Source of the DNA: Jannaschia donghaensis
GTDB lineage: Bacteria > Pseudomonadota > Alphaproteobacteria > Rhodobacterales > Rhodobacteraceae
Direction of reading: 5' to 3'
NCBI RefSeq assembly: GCF_001403795.1
Contig: NZ_CXSU01000005.1
Coordinates: 123,019 to 187,018, forward strand
DNA: 64,000 nucleotides
Shown: positions 32,840-42,217 of the stretch, in pieces
How the letters are laid out: every line of letters starts with the position of its first letter
Position numbering within the stretch: the first letter of the stretch is position 1
The notes under the pieces: generated by a model
Seen by the model: only the letters and a program-made list of their open reading frames with translations
Told to the model about the DNA's origin: nothing
The model's database searches: none
Position numbers and translations under genes: made by a program

Positions 32840-33643
32840 ATGGCCGGTGCCAAGAACCACGACTACCACATCCTTCCGCCGTCGATCTGGCCGTTCCTGG
32901 GCTCGGTCTCGGGGTTCGTCATGCTGCTGGGGGCGGTCTTCTGGATGAAGGACCATTCCAACCCGTGGCTGTTTGCCGTGGGGTTCGTCGGTGTGCTTGG
33001 CGTCATGTTCGCCTGGTGGGCCGATGTGGTGAAGGAATCGAACGTGGGCGACCATACGCCCGTCGTGCGCATCGGCCTGCGCTATGGCTTCATCTTCTTC
33101 ATAATGTCCGAAGTGATGTTCTTCGCGGCCTGGTTCTGGTCGTTCTTCAAACACGCGATCTATCCCATGGGGGCCGGATCGCCCACGGAGGACGGCGTCT
33201 GGCCGCCCGTGGGGATCGAGACGTTCGACCCCTGGCATCTGCCGCTGATCAACACGCTGATCCTGCTGTGTTCGGGGGCCGCGGCCACCTGGGCGCATCA
33301 CGCGCTGGTCCATGAGAACAACCGGCAGGACATGAAGTGGGGCCTGATCCTCGCCATCGCGCTGGGCGCGCTGTTCACCGGATTTCAGATCTACGAATAC
33401 AGCCACGCGGCCTTCGGATTTTCGGGCAACATCTATGGCGCGAACTTCTTCATGGCGACCGGCTTCCACGGTGTGCACGTCCTGATCGGGACAGTCTTTC
33501 TGGCTATCTGCCTGTTCCGCCTGCAGGCCGGGCATTTCACGCCGTCCAAGCACATCGGCTTCGAGGCGGCGGCATGGTATTGGCACTTTGTCGATGTGGT
33601 CTGGCTGTTCCTGTTTGCCTCGATCTACGTCTGGGGCGGCTGA
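32840..33643 (+). CDS. ctaE: Cytochrome c oxidase subunit III
   Basis: 267 residues with seven transmembrane helices. Family marks are [17 protein letters not shown] at the N-terminus, [20 protein letters not shown] with the conserved Glu in helix III, FYATGFHG-like [16 protein letters not shown] and [16 protein letters not shown] at the end. Subunit III binds lipid and stabilises the catalytic core of the aa3 oxidase. A strong hairpin lies just downstream, before the SURF1 gene. Confidence 0.98.
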   Translation: MAGAKNHDYHILPPSIWPFLGSVSGFVMLLGAVFWMKDHSNPWLFAVGFVGVLGVMFAWWADVVKESNVGDHTPVVRIGLRYGFIFFIMSEVMFFAAWFWSFFKHAIYPMGAGSPTEDGVWPPVGIETFDPWHLPLINTLILLCSGAAATWAHHALVHENNRQDMKWGLILAIALGALFTGFQIYEYSHAAFGFSGNIYGANFFMATGFHGVHVLIGTVFLAICLFRLQAGHFTPSKHIGFEAAAWYWHFVDVVWLFLFASIYVWGG

Positions 33644-33670
33644 TCCGGCCACGTCACGACAGGTCGATGC

Positions 33671-33695
33671 GGCGCGGGGTTTTCCCGCGCCGTTT
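33671..33695 (+). terminator. Hairpin with short T tract after ctaE
   Basis: GGCGCGGG at 33671-33678 and CCCGCGCC at 33684-33691 form a perfect 8-base stem with a five-base loop, followed by GTTT. It lies 28 bases after the ctaE stop and before SURF1 on the same strand, so it may partly stop transcription or stabilise the upstream mRNA. Confidence 0.55.
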
Positions 33696-33715
33696 CCCAT
33701 TTTGAAGGTCCGCGC

Positions 33716-34378
33716 ATGCGTTTCATCATTCCCGCCCTGTTCGGTCTGATCGGCTTCGCCATGCTTGTCGCGCTGGGCGTCTGGCAGGTGCAGCGGATGG
33801 AGTGGAAGCAGGCGATGATCGCCGCGATCGAGGCGCGCATCGACGCGGAGCCTGTCGCCCTTCCGGCCCAGCCCGTCGCGGCGGCGGACAACTTCACCCC
33901 CGTCAGCCTGACCGGGACGGTCGACGGTGCGCCGCTGCGCGTGCTGGGGGCCTGGCGCGCGGGTGGCACCGGATATCGCATCATCGCGCCGGTGCGGACC
34001 GACGGGCGGCGGATCATGGTGGATCTGGGCATCGTGCCGTTGGACCAGGCCGATGATCTGGTCCTGCCGCGCACGGCGCTGCGCATCGCGGGCACGCTCA
34101 ATTGGCCCGATGACCTGAACGACGGCACGCCGGAGCCGGACGGCCGCAATTGGTATGCGCGCGACGTGGAGCCGATGGCACGCGCCTTGAACACCGAGGC
34201 CGTCATGGTCGTCGCCAGCCAGGTGGAGCCGCCGCTGCCGATCCTGCAGGTGCCGGTCGGGGTGGAGGGCATCCCCGACAACCACCTGGGCTATGCGATC
34301 CAATGGTTCGGCCTGGCGGCCGTCTGGCTGGGGATGACACTCTTCCTGCTGTGGCGTATCAGGCGGCGCACCCTTTGA
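33716..34378 (+). CDS. SURF1 family cytochrome oxidase biogenesis protein
   Basis: 220 residues with the SURF1 layout: one helix at each end (ALFGLIGFAMLVALGVWQVQ and AIQWFGLAAVWLGMTLFLLW) and a periplasmic domain between. Family motifs are GVWQVQRMEWKQ, RRIMVDLGIVPLD and the C-terminal NHLGYAIQWF. SURF1 assists heme A insertion into subunit I. It follows the ctaE hairpin by 20 bases and precedes thrC by 11 bases. Confidence 0.93.
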   Translation: MRFIIPALFGLIGFAMLVALGVWQVQRMEWKQAMIAAIEARIDAEPVALPAQPVAAADNFTPVSLTGTVDGAPLRVLGAWRAGGTGYRIIAPVRTDGRRIMVDLGIVPLDQADDLVLPRTALRIAGTLNWPDDLNDGTPEPDGRNWYARDVEPMARALNTEAVMVVASQVEPPLPILQVPVGVEGIPDNHLGYAIQWFGLAAVWLGMTLFLLWRIRRRTL

Positions 34379-34389
34379 AGGCGGACGAC

Positions 34390-35769
34390 ATGCGATACAT
34401 CTCCACCCGTGGTCAGGCCCCCGCCTTGGGGTTCGAGGATACGATGTTGACCGGCCTTGCGCGGGACGGCGGATTATACGTGCCCGAAGAGCTGCCGGTG
34501 ATGAGCCGGGGCGATATCGCGGCGCTGGCGGGCCTGTCCTACGAGGAGGTGGCGGTGCGGGTCATGGCCCCCTTCGTGGCGGATGCTTTCGACGAGGCGA
34601 CGTTCGCTGACATGGTGGCCCACGCCTATATGCCCTTTGGCCACGACGCCCGCGCGCCGCTGGTGCAGCTGGGCCCGAACCATCACCTGCTGGAGCTGTT
34701 CCACGGGCCGACCCTGGCGTTCAAGGATTTCGCAATGCAGCTGATCGGACAGATGTTCGAGCATACGCTGACCAAGCGCGGCGAACGGGTCACGATCATC
34801 GGGGCCACGTCGGGCGATACCGGGTCGGCGGCGATGGAAGCGTTTCGGGGGTTGGACGCGGTCGATCTGTTCGTCCTCTATCCCCACGGTCGCGTCTCCG
34901 AGGTGCAGCGCCGCCAGATGACCACCCCGTCAGAGGCAAACGTCCACGCGCTGGCCATCACCGGACATTTCGACGACGCGCAGGCCCGCGTGAAGGACAT
35001 GTTCAACGACTTCGACTTCCGCGACCGGGTGCGTCTGGCGGGCATCAACTCGATCAACTTTGCGCGCGTGTTGGCGCAGGTGGTGTATTACTTCACCTCT
35101 GCCACGGCGTTGGGTGCGCCGCACCGGGAGATCAGCTATACCGTCCCCACGGGCAATTTCGGCGACATTTTCGCGGGGCATATCGCCAAGCGCATGGGCC
35201 TGCCGATCAGGCAGTTGGTCGTGGCGACCAACCAGAACGACATCCTGCACCGGTGCCTGACGACCGGCGAATACCGCCCCGGCACGGTCGAGCCGTCGAT
35301 CTCGCCCTCGATGGACATTCAGGTATCGTCCAACTTCGAGCGGGCGCTGCATCTGGCTTACGGCGGCGATGGACGCGCGATCGCGCAGTTGATGGACGAG
35401 CTCAAGCACGGTGGGTTCACCGTCAGCCAGGGCGCGTTGCAGACGTTGCAGGACACCTATGTGTCTGGCCGCGCGACCGAGGAGGAGACGACGGCCGCGA
35501 TCCGGTCGGCGTTGGACCGGACGGGCGAATTGCTTTGCCCGCACACGGCTGTCGGCACCCATGTCGCGGAGGCGCATCTGGGCCAGGGGCCGATGATCAC
35601 GCTGGCCACGGCGCATCCCGCCAAGTTCCCCGACGCGGTCGAGGCGGCGACCGGCATCCGGCCCCCGTTGCCCGCCCGCATGGCCGACCTGTTCGACCGC
35701 GAGGAGCGGATCACGCGGGTCGACAACGACCTGTCGGCCATCGAGGCCATCATCGACGCCCGCATCTGA
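34390..35769 (+). CDS. thrC: Threonine synthase
   Basis: 459 residues, PLP-dependent fold type II. The N-terminal MRYISTRGQAP opening is typical, the PLP lysine is in FHGPTLAFKDFAMQLIG, and the phosphate-binding stretch is IGATSGDTGSAAMEAFRG. VPTGNFGDIFAGHIAKRMGL is a further signature. It converts O-phosphohomoserine to threonine in the cytoplasm. The placement between SURF1 and an M16 peptidase is conserved in Rhodobacterales. The frame is open upstream inside SURF1; the ATG at 34390 is the start that matches the family. Confidence 0.97.
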   Translation: MRYISTRGQAPALGFEDTMLTGLARDGGLYVPEELPVMSRGDIAALAGLSYEEVAVRVMAPFVADAFDEATFADMVAHAYMPFGHDARAPLVQLGPNHHLLELFHGPTLAFKDFAMQLIGQMFEHTLTKRGERVTIIGATSGDTGSAAMEAFRGLDAVDLFVLYPHGRVSEVQRRQMTTPSEANVHALAITGHFDDAQARVKDMFNDFDFRDRVRLAGINSINFARVLAQVVYYFTSATALGAPHREISYTVPTGNFGDIFAGHIAKRMGLPIRQLVVATNQNDILHRCLTTGEYRPGTVEPSISPSMDIQVSSNFERALHLAYGGDGRAIAQLMDELKHGGFTVSQGALQTLQDTYVSGRATEEETTAAIRSALDRTGELLCPHTAVGTHVAEAHLGQGPMITLATAHPAKFPDAVEAATGIRPPLPARMADLFDREERITRVDNDLSAIEAIIDARI

Positions 35770-35784
35770 GAAAGTCGCATCTGA

Positions 35785-37044
35785 ATGACCACGCAACTGC
35801 ATCGTTTGTCCAACGGGTTCCGCATCGTAACGGAGCATATGCCGGGCCTGCAATCGGCCAGCGTCGGCATCTGGGTGGGCGCGGGCGGGCGCCACGAGGC
35901 GCCCGAGCAGAATGGCATCGCGCATTTCCTGGAGCACATGGCTTTCAAGGGCACGGCCCGGCGGTCGGCATTGCAGATCGCCGAGGAGATCGAGGACGTG
36001 GGCGGCTATATCAATGCCTATACGTCCCGCGAGGTGACGGCCTATTACGCCCGCGTCCTCAAGGACGATGTAGCGCTGGCGACCGACCTGATCGCGGATA
36101 TCGTGCTCAACCCCACGTTCGACGCCCGAGAGATCGAGGTGGAGCGTGGCGTCATCTTGCAGGAAATCGGCCAGGCCCTGGATACGCCCGATGACATCAT
36201 CTTCGACTGGCTGCAGGAAGCGGCCTATCCCGAGCAGCCCATCGGTCGCACGATCCTTGGCCCAAGCGAGCGGGTGCAGGCCTTCGACCGGGCGGATCTG
36301 GAGCATTTCACGGCGCAGCATTACGGCCCCGAGCAGATGATCCTGGCCGCCGCCGGTGCCGTGGACCACGATGAATTGGTGCGCCTGGCCGAGGAATTGT
36401 TCGGGCATCTGCCCCGCACGCCGCTACTGCTGCCCGAGCCGGGATTGTTCCGGGGTGGCGAGATCCGCAACGCGAAGGTGCTGGAACAGGCGCATTTCGC
36501 GCTGGGCTTCGATCAGCCGGGATACCGCGACGACGGCATCTATGCCGCGCAGATCTTTGCGGGGGCGATGGGCGGGGGCATGTCGTCGCGCCTGTTCCAA
36601 GAAGCGCGTGAAAAGCGGGGGCTGTGCTATACCATCTTCGCCAGCGTGGGGGCCCATTCGGACGGCGGGATGTTGACGGTCTATGCGGGGACCGGGGCCG
36701 AAGATGTGGCCGACCTGGCGAATCTGACCATCGACGAGTTGAAACGGGCCGCCGATGACATGACCGACGCGGAGGTCGCGCGGGCGCGCGCGCAGATGAA
36801 GTCGGGCATGCTGATGGGGCTGGAGTCGCCCTCGTCACGGGCCGAACGGCTGGCCCGCGTCGTTGCCGTCTGGGACCGGGTGCCGCCCCTGTCGGAGGCC
36901 ATCGAGAAGATCGACGCCGTCGACGTCGCCGCCGTGCGCGCCCACGCCGAGGCGCTGTGCCGGACGGAACCGGCCCTGGCGCTTTACGGTCCGGTGGAGG
37001 GCGCGCCGGATGTCGCCACGTTGCGCGACCGGCTGGCCGCATGA
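35785..37044 (+). CDS. M16 family zinc peptidase (processing peptidase-like)
   Basis: 419 residues, the size of single-chain M16B peptidases related to the mitochondrial processing peptidase beta subunit. The inverted zinc motif HxxEH is in NGIAHFLEHMAFKG (H47, E50, H51), and the distal Glu ligand is in EIEVERGVILQEIGQALDTP. A glycine-rich loop of the second domain reads AGAMGGGMSSRLFQEAREKR. Substrate unknown; cytoplasmic, no signal peptide. It begins 15 bases after thrC and overlaps the next gene by ATGA. Confidence 0.94.
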   Translation: MTTQLHRLSNGFRIVTEHMPGLQSASVGIWVGAGGRHEAPEQNGIAHFLEHMAFKGTARRSALQIAEEIEDVGGYINAYTSREVTAYYARVLKDDVALATDLIADIVLNPTFDAREIEVERGVILQEIGQALDTPDDIIFDWLQEAAYPEQPIGRTILGPSERVQAFDRADLEHFTAQHYGPEQMILAAAGAVDHDELVRLAEELFGHLPRTPLLLPEPGLFRGGEIRNAKVLEQAHFALGFDQPGYRDDGIYAAQIFAGAMGGGMSSRLFQEAREKRGLCYTIFASVGAHSDGGMLTVYAGTGAEDVADLANLTIDELKRAADDMTDAEVARARAQMKSGMLMGLESPSSRAERLARVVAVWDRVPPLSEAIEKIDAVDVAAVRAHAEALCRTEPALALYGPVEGAPDVATLRDRLAA

Positions 37045-37628
37045 TCTTCGCCGGGTTGCGCAAGCCCAGGATCCAGACGGAGCGGATGATCCTGCGCCTG
37101 CCGCAGCATGGCGATTACCGTGCCTGGGCCGCGCTGCGCGAATCGTCGGCCACCTTCCTGCAACCCTGGGAGCCGGAGTGGGCGGCCGACCACCTGAGCC
37201 GCAAGAGCTTTACCAATCGGGTGTACTGGGCCAGTCGCAGCCACGGACAGGGCAGTGCGCTTGCCCTGTTCCTGACGCGGAAATCCGATGACACGATCAT
37301 GGGGGCGATCACGCTGGACAACGTGCGCCGCGGGCCGGCGCAATCGGGGACGCTGGGGTATTGGATCGGGCAGAGCCACGCGCGGCAAGGCTACATGCGC
37401 GAGGCGATCCTGGCCGTCAGCCACCACGCCTTCGCCCGGCTGGACCTGAGCCGTCTGGAGGCCGCCTGCCTGGAGGAAAACAGCGCCTCGCGTGGCCTGC
37501 TGGAGCGGTCGGGGTTCAAGTACGAGGGGGTTGCGCAAAGCTATCTGCAAATCAGCGGGCGCTGGCGCAATCACGTCCTTTACGCGATGCTGCGATCCGA
37601 CCGGCGCGGGCGGACCGAAGCGGGATGA
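37041..37628 (+). CDS. rimJ: RimJ/RimL-type GNAT acetyltransferase
   Basis: 195 residues. The N-terminal RIQTERMILRLPQHGDYRAW, FLQPWEPEW, LGYWIGQSHARQGYMREA and LEAACLEENSASRGLLERSG are the usual elements of ribosomal-protein N-acetyltransferases of the RimJ group, with the acetyl-CoA loop at QSHARQGYMRE. Probably acetylates the N-terminus of a ribosomal or similar protein. Translationally coupled to the M16 peptidase gene by a four-base overlap. The exact target cannot be told from sequence. Confidence 0.87.
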   Translation: MIFAGLRKPRIQTERMILRLPQHGDYRAWAALRESSATFLQPWEPEWAADHLSRKSFTNRVYWASRSHGQGSALALFLTRKSDDTIMGAITLDNVRRGPAQSGTLGYWIGQSHARQGYMREAILAVSHHAFARLDLSRLEAACLEENSASRGLLERSGFKYEGVAQSYLQISGRWRNHVLYAMLRSDRRGRTEAG

Positions 37629-37682
37629 AACCGGGACACGGTGCGCGGCGTTGAAGGCATATTCCTTCAAGGAGCCTAAGCC

Positions 37683-38066
37683 ATGACCTCTTCCACGATC
37701 CGCCGCGTGGCGACGACGAACCCCCAAGTCTATGCCTTCGAGATCGACGGCAAAGTCACATCCGACGACATGGAGGATATGGCGAACGTCATGAATGCGG
37801 CGTTCGATGCGCATGACAGCGTCGACATGCTGCTGATCTTCCGGCACTTCGACGGGAGCGAGGTGGGCGCGGGCTTCGATTGGGCCTCCATCAAGTCGCG
37901 GTTCCGGTCGCTGACCAATGTCGGGCAATACGTCGTCGTCGGCGCGCCCGATTCGGCCGCCGATATGATCGAGCTTATGGGCAAGATCATCCCGGTCGAG
38001 GCGAAGACCTTCGAGATGGCCGAGTTGGACAAGGCCTGGACGGCCGTGGACGCGCGCCCGGTCTGA
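37683..38066 (+). CDS. STAS/SEC14-like (SpoIIAA-like) domain protein
   Basis: 127 residues with a single SpoIIAA-like domain: VYAFEIDGKVTSDDMEDMAN, then DMLLIFRHFDGSEVG, VGQYVVVGAPD and PVEAKTFEMAELDKAWTAVD. The family is widespread in alphaproteobacteria and has no established role; it resembles anti-sigma antagonists but no partner kinase is nearby. AAGGAGCCTAAGCC precedes the ATG. It converges on the DUF4087 gene with four bases between the stops. Confidence 0.8.
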   Translation: MTSSTIRRVATTNPQVYAFEIDGKVTSDDMEDMANVMNAAFDAHDSVDMLLIFRHFDGSEVGAGFDWASIKSRFRSLTNVGQYVVVGAPDSAADMIELMGKIIPVEAKTFEMAELDKAWTAVDARPV

Positions 38067-38070
38067 GGGG

Positions 38071-38475
38071 TCATTCCGCGGGCAGGTTGGGATCGGCCCG
38101 GCATCGGGAAAGGCGCAGCGTCTCCATCGCGGAGGCACTCAGCACATGTCCCGTTGCCGCATCGAACGTCCCGGTGACGCAGGCGCAGCCGTACCCGTAG
38201 GAGCTGCGGCCCGGTTCTCCGTTCGACGACACCCATTCGTCGACGAGGGCCGGGTCCCCGGGCGGTAGGTCGTAGAAGCCATCGGCCACCCAGCCGCCCT
38301 GCACGCTCAGCGTCCAGACCCCGTCCGCGTCGTCCAGAAACCAGTTCGCCGGTGTCGGATTGCCCAGCCACCCGCATCGTGTTTGCTCGGCCGCAGTCGC
38401 GGGCACGGCTGCGACGGCCAAGACCAGGCCCGCGGCGACATGGCGAGTTGCGCGTATCGGTTTTCCTTGCTTCAC
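38071..38475 (-). CDS. Exported DUF4087 family protein
   Basis: 134 residues with a signal peptide (HVAAGLVLAVAAVPATAA, then EQT). The mature domain has CGWLGNPTPANWFLDDADG, WTLSVQGGWVADG and SYGYGCACVTG, the pattern of DUF4087, a small periplasmic family with conserved Cys residues that probably form disulfides. No function is known. Divergent from the metallo-beta-lactamase-fold gene. Confidence 0.75.
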   Translation of the reverse strand: MKQGKPIRATRHVAAGLVLAVAAVPATAAEQTRCGWLGNPTPANWFLDDADGVWTLSVQGGWVADGFYDLPPGDPALVDEWVSSNGEPGRSSYGYGCACVTGTFDAATGHVLSASAMETLRLSRCRADPNLPAE

Positions 38476-38552
38476 TGTAACCCATCCTTACACGGGCCAG
38501 ATCGGCTGCCCAGCCTGCGCCGTGTCCGCCCAGAAGACAGGAGGGTGACCCT

Positions 38553-39383
38553 GTGATCCGACGTCTGCTCAGCCTAGTCGTCCTGTCCGCCCTGCTGCCC
38601 GGCCCGGCCACGGCACAGGATCGTCGGCCCAGCCATTGCATCGCCATCGCGCAGGCCCCGGGCGTCGAATATCTGCACCACGCCAGCTTTGCCGCGCCGC
38701 TGGATGATTACAATGTTCGGCTGAACTATATCGACCATTCGATGTTCATGATCGAGACGCAGGGCGGGCTGCGCGCCGTGACGGATTACGCGGGATTCAT
38801 CGGGGCCACGCGCCTGCCGGACGTCGTGACGATGAACCGGGCGCATATTTCCCATTGGACGCCGCTGCCGGACCCGGACATCCCCCACGTCTTGCCCGGA
38901 TGGTCCGACCGCGTGGGCGACCCTGCGGATCACCATCTGGACCTGGGCGAGATGCTGGTGCGGTCGGTGTCCACCGACATCCGGTCGCGCGCGGGCGACG
39001 GGGTGGACGAGAACGGCAATTCGATCTTCGTGTTCGAGGTGGCGGGCCTGTGCATCGGGCACCTGGGCCATCTGCACCATGAACCCGACGATGCGCAATT
39101 CGCCGCCCTGGGCCGTCTGGACGTGGTGATGGCGCCGGTCGACGGGGGGCTGACGCTGTCGCTGCCGGAGATGATCTCGACGCTGCAACGGCTGCGGTCG
39201 TCGGTGATCTTACCGATGCATTGGTTCGGCCCCGCCTCGCTGGACCGCTTTCTGGACGGCATGGAGGGCGACTTCGCAATCGATCGCCGGGCCGAGAGTT
39301 TTCTCGAAGTCTCCCTCAACACCTTGCCATCGCGCCCGACGGTGATCGTCCTGCGCCCCTCCTATCTGACGGACCCCCAGTGA
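38553..39383 (+). CDS. Exported metallo-beta-lactamase-fold hydrolase
   Basis: 276 residues with a signal peptide (LLSLVVLSALLPGPATA, cut near ATA/QDR). The fold is of the beta-lactamase-superfamily-3 (UlaG-like) type: LNYIDHSMFMIETQGGLRAV at the start, VVTMNRAHISHWTP in place of the usual HxHxDH, GLCIGHLGHLHHEPDD and ILPMHWFGPASL. The first metal motif is reduced to single histidines, so metal use may differ. It starts at a GTG after AGGAGGGTGACCCT and its stop overlaps the next gene start (GTGA), coupling it to a GlcD-type dehydrogenase. Confidence 0.8.
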   Translation: MIRRLLSLVVLSALLPGPATAQDRRPSHCIAIAQAPGVEYLHHASFAAPLDDYNVRLNYIDHSMFMIETQGGLRAVTDYAGFIGATRLPDVVTMNRAHISHWTPLPDPDIPHVLPGWSDRVGDPADHHLDLGEMLVRSVSTDIRSRAGDGVDENGNSIFVFEVAGLCIGHLGHLHHEPDDAQFAALGRLDVVMAPVDGGLTLSLPEMISTLQRLRSSVILPMHWFGPASLDRFLDGMEGDFAIDRRAESFLEVSLNTLPSRPTVIVLRPSYLTDPQ

Positions 39384-40816
39384 CACTTGACCATGTGACC
39401 GACTTCGCCCCCGCGACGGGGGCCTTTGCCGACGATCTGCGCGCGCGCCTGCCCGCCGCCACCTTCCGCGACATCGAAGCGCGATATCTGGAGGAGCCGC
39501 GCGGCCGCTGGGCCGGGGCCGACGGTCTGTTGCTGGCCCCCGAAACCGTGCAGGAGGTGTCGGTGATCGTGACCGCGGCCGCCGCCGCCCGAGTGCCGAT
39601 CATTCCCTATGGCGGCGGAACGGGGTTGGTCGGCGGACAGGTCGCCGGCGATCTGGCGACGCCGATCATCCTGTCGTTGGAACGGATGACAAAGGTGCGC
39701 CGCGCGGATGCGACCGAGAACGCCCTGACGGTCGAGGCGGGCGTGATCCTGCAGCACGTGCAGGAGGCGGCGGAGGCCGTGGACCGGCTGTTCCCCCTGA
39801 CGATCGCGGCGCAGGGGTCTGCGCGGATCGGTGGGATCCTGTCGACGAATGCGGGCGGCGTGAACGTCCTGCGGTACGGCAATGCGCGCGATTTGTGCCT
39901 GGGGTTGGAGGCGGTGATGCCGGACGGCAGCATCCTGAACGGGCTGTCGCCGCTGCGCAAGAACAACACCGGATACGACCTGCGCCACCTTTTGATCGGG
40001 GCCGAAGGGACGCTGGGCATTATCACTGCGGCGACGCTGAAGCTGTTGCCGCGCCCCGCGCATACCGGGGCGGCGATGATGGCGGTGCGCGACCCTGCGG
40101 CCGCGCTGAACCTGCTGAACATGGCGCGCGACCGGATCGGGGAGGGGGTGTCGGCGTTCGAGCTGATCGGGAAGACCGGCCTCGAATTCCTGGCCGAAAC
40201 GATGCCGGAGGTGCGTCTGCCGCTGGGAACCCCCGACTGGTCGGTGCTGATCGATCTGGGGCTTTCGGTCAACGGCGATCCGGCTGCCGCGCTGGAAGAC
40301 CTGTTTGCCGCCGCGTCCGAAGCGGGCCTGGTTGCCGATGGCGTTATCGCGCAGTCCGAGCAACAGCGGCGCGATTTCTGGCAGGTGCGGGAATCGATCC
40401 CGGAGGGCAATCGCCGGATCGGATCCGTCAGCAGCCATGACATATCCGTGCCGACCGCCGCGATTCCGGATTTCATTGCGGAAGGCCCCGGCGTGGTTGC
40501 GAAGATCGGGGATTTCCGCATCAATTGCTTTGGGCATGTCGGCGATGGCAACCTGCATTACAACGTCTTCCCGATGCCGGGGCGCACGCGGGACGATCAC
40601 GACGATCAGCGGGGCGCGGTAAAGACGGCCGTGCACGACCTGGTTCATGCGCACGGTGGATCGGTCAGTGCCGAGCACGGCGTGGGCCGGCTGAAGGTGG
40701 GCGATCTGGAACGTTATGTCGATCCGACGAAACTGGCGGCGATGCGGGCGATCAAGGCAGGGTTGGACCCCGCGGGCATCATGAACCCCGGTGCCGTCCT
40801 GCGCCGCGGCACCTGA
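39380..40816 (+). CDS. FAD-linked 2-hydroxyacid oxidase/dehydrogenase (GlcD / D-lactate dehydrogenase type)
   Basis: 478 residues. The FAD-binding PCMH domain has IPYGGGTGLVGGQVAGD and GSARIGGILSTNAGGVNVLR; the C-terminal FAD-oxidase domain has FGHVGDGNLHYNVFPMPG and HAHGGSVSAEHGVGRLK. This is the pattern of D-lactate, D-2-hydroxyglutarate and glycolate (GlcD) dehydrogenases, which pass electrons to quinone or cytochrome c. A GTG start overlaps the preceding stop. No glcE or glcF partners are adjacent, so a single-subunit D-2-hydroxyacid dehydrogenase is most likely. Confidence 0.9.
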   Translation: MTLDHVTDFAPATGAFADDLRARLPAATFRDIEARYLEEPRGRWAGADGLLLAPETVQEVSVIVTAAAAARVPIIPYGGGTGLVGGQVAGDLATPIILSLERMTKVRRADATENALTVEAGVILQHVQEAAEAVDRLFPLTIAAQGSARIGGILSTNAGGVNVLRYGNARDLCLGLEAVMPDGSILNGLSPLRKNNTGYDLRHLLIGAEGTLGIITAATLKLLPRPAHTGAAMMAVRDPAAALNLLNMARDRIGEGVSAFELIGKTGLEFLAETMPEVRLPLGTPDWSVLIDLGLSVNGDPAAALEDLFAAASEAGLVADGVIAQSEQQRRDFWQVRESIPEGNRRIGSVSSHDISVPTAAIPDFIAEGPGVVAKIGDFRINCFGHVGDGNLHYNVFPMPGRTRDDHDDQRGAVKTAVHDLVHAHGGSVSAEHGVGRLKVGDLERYVDPTKLAAMRAIKAGLDPAGIMNPGAVLRRGT

Positions 40817-40953
40817 CCCCTGAAAAGGGTGCGCCCCGCCGGGGGAGGCAGGGCGCTGGGGGGAATGGGTGGGATCCGGAAGGACACCACCCGTCCTTCA
40901 TCGCCCAAGAAGATTACCAAAGGCTTAATTTTCAGCCGGACCTGCGGGTTTCT

Positions 40954-41490
40954 TCACGCGCCTTCGAAATCGCACAGCGTGTGGATCTGCATCTGCATCT
41001 CCTCCAGCGCGCGGCGACCGCCCAGTTCGGGCAGGTCGACGACGAAGGCGCAGCCGACGACCTCCGCGCCCAGACGCTCCAGCAGGGAAATACCGGCCTT
41101 GGCCGTGCCGCCCGTCGCCAGCAGGTCGTCGACCAGCAGCACGCGCGCGCCGGCGGGCAGGGCGTCGCGGTGCACCTCCACGGTCGCGGTGCCGTATTCG
41201 AGGACGTATTCCTGCTCGAACGTCGCGCCCGGCAGCTTGCCCTTCTTGCGGATCGGCACGAAGCCGCAGCCCAGCTGATGCGCGACGGCCCCGCCCAGGA
41301 TGAAGCCCCGCGCCTCCAGCCCAGCGACGGCGTCGATTTCCTCTCCGGCCCAGGGGGCCAGAAGCTGATCGACGCAAAGCCGCATTCCCCGGGCATCCGC
41401 AAACAGGGTCGTCACGTCGCGGAACATGATCCCCTTGTGCGGGAAGTCGGGGATGGTGCGGATGTAGTCCTGAACGGTCTTTTTCTGCAT
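40954..41490 (-). CDS. apt: Adenine phosphoribosyltransferase
   Basis: 178 residues, type I phosphoribosyltransferase. [20 protein letters not shown] at the N-terminus and the PRPP loop [17 protein letters not shown] are diagnostic. It turns adenine and PRPP into AMP. It lies downstream of mtnP, whose reaction releases adenine from methylthioadenosine, so the pair forms an adenine salvage route with a DUF2927 gene between. The ATG at 41490 is chosen over upstream in-frame codons lying inside that gene. Confidence 0.97.
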   Translation of the reverse strand: MQKKTVQDYIRTIPDFPHKGIMFRDVTTLFADARGMRLCVDQLLAPWAGEEIDAVAGLEARGFILGGAVAHQLGCGFVPIRKKGKLPGATFEQEYVLEYGTATVEVHRDALPAGARVLLVDDLLATGGTAKAGISLLERLGAEVVGCAFVVDLPELGGRRALEEMQMQIHTLCDFEGA

Positions 41491-41494
41491 GGCG

Positions 41495-42217
41495 TCAGCT
41501 TTCCTCGGGCTCGGGGCCGGTTGAGATGTCGGTTGTTGGTGCCGAAGGTTCGGTGCGGTCCACGGGGTCGGGCGCATAATGGCGGCGCAGGGCCATGGCG
41601 TCCTGGCCTTCCAGCCGGACGACGGAATTGCCGTCTTCGGAAAACAGGCTGCGGCGATACGCAGGGCCGCGCACGTCTGTCATCAGGCCAAGGCTCTGCA
41701 CGATTTCCTCCAGCAGGATCGACGCGATCTCCCGGCGTCGGGCCTGTGCCGACACGGCGATCAGCGCCTCGCGGATTTCGCCGTCGCGGGCGCGCAAGGC
41801 CACGCGGCCCAGCGACAGCAACGCGCCGTCCAGATCGGGCACGCCGGTGTCGCGCATCACGTGGCCGGGCGGGGTCGCGACGATGTGGACTTCGATATCG
41901 CCGGCCCCGTCGCCGCGCGATAGACGAATGCCCGCATCCAGCGCATTGATCTGCGCGACCGCATTGCTCAGCCCCCGCTCATAGAGGTCGCGCTGCCACG
42001 GCTCCAGCGTGTCGGTGACGGAGGCGAGGGCCACGCTCAGATCGCGGCGACGATCGTCGGACCAGCGCAGGAACGGCTTGCGGCATCTGCCGCCGGGGGC
42101 GGCGGCGCAGGCGACGGCGCGGTAGAACGCTTCGTCGTCGAGCGAGCCGGCCACCGGCACGAATTCCTGTGCAAAGGCACCGCCGGGCACAAGCAGCAGG
42201 ACGGCGAGCGCCTTCAA
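41495..42217 (-). CDS. Exported DUF2927 family protein
   Basis: 240 residues with a signal peptide ([19 protein letters not shown]). The mature domain matches DUF2927: [40 protein letters not shown] and the zinc-protease-like helix [17 protein letters not shown], where the family has an E-E-x-x-Q pattern. Related proteins are suspected metalloproteases but none is characterised. The TTG start overlaps the mtnP stop by four bases (TTGA), and apt follows after four bases. Confidence 0.8.
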   Translation of the reverse strand: MKALAVLLLVPGGAFAQEFVPVAGSLDDEAFYRAVACAAAPGGRCRKPFLRWSDDRRRDLSVALASVTDTLEPWQRDLYERGLSNAVAQINALDAGIRLSRGDGAGDIEVHIVATPPGHVMRDTGVPDLDGALLSLGRVALRARDGEIREALIAVSAQARRREIASILLEEIVQSLGLMTDVRGPAYRRSLFSEDGNSVVRLEGQDAMALRRHYAPDPVDRTEPSAPTTDISTGPEPEES

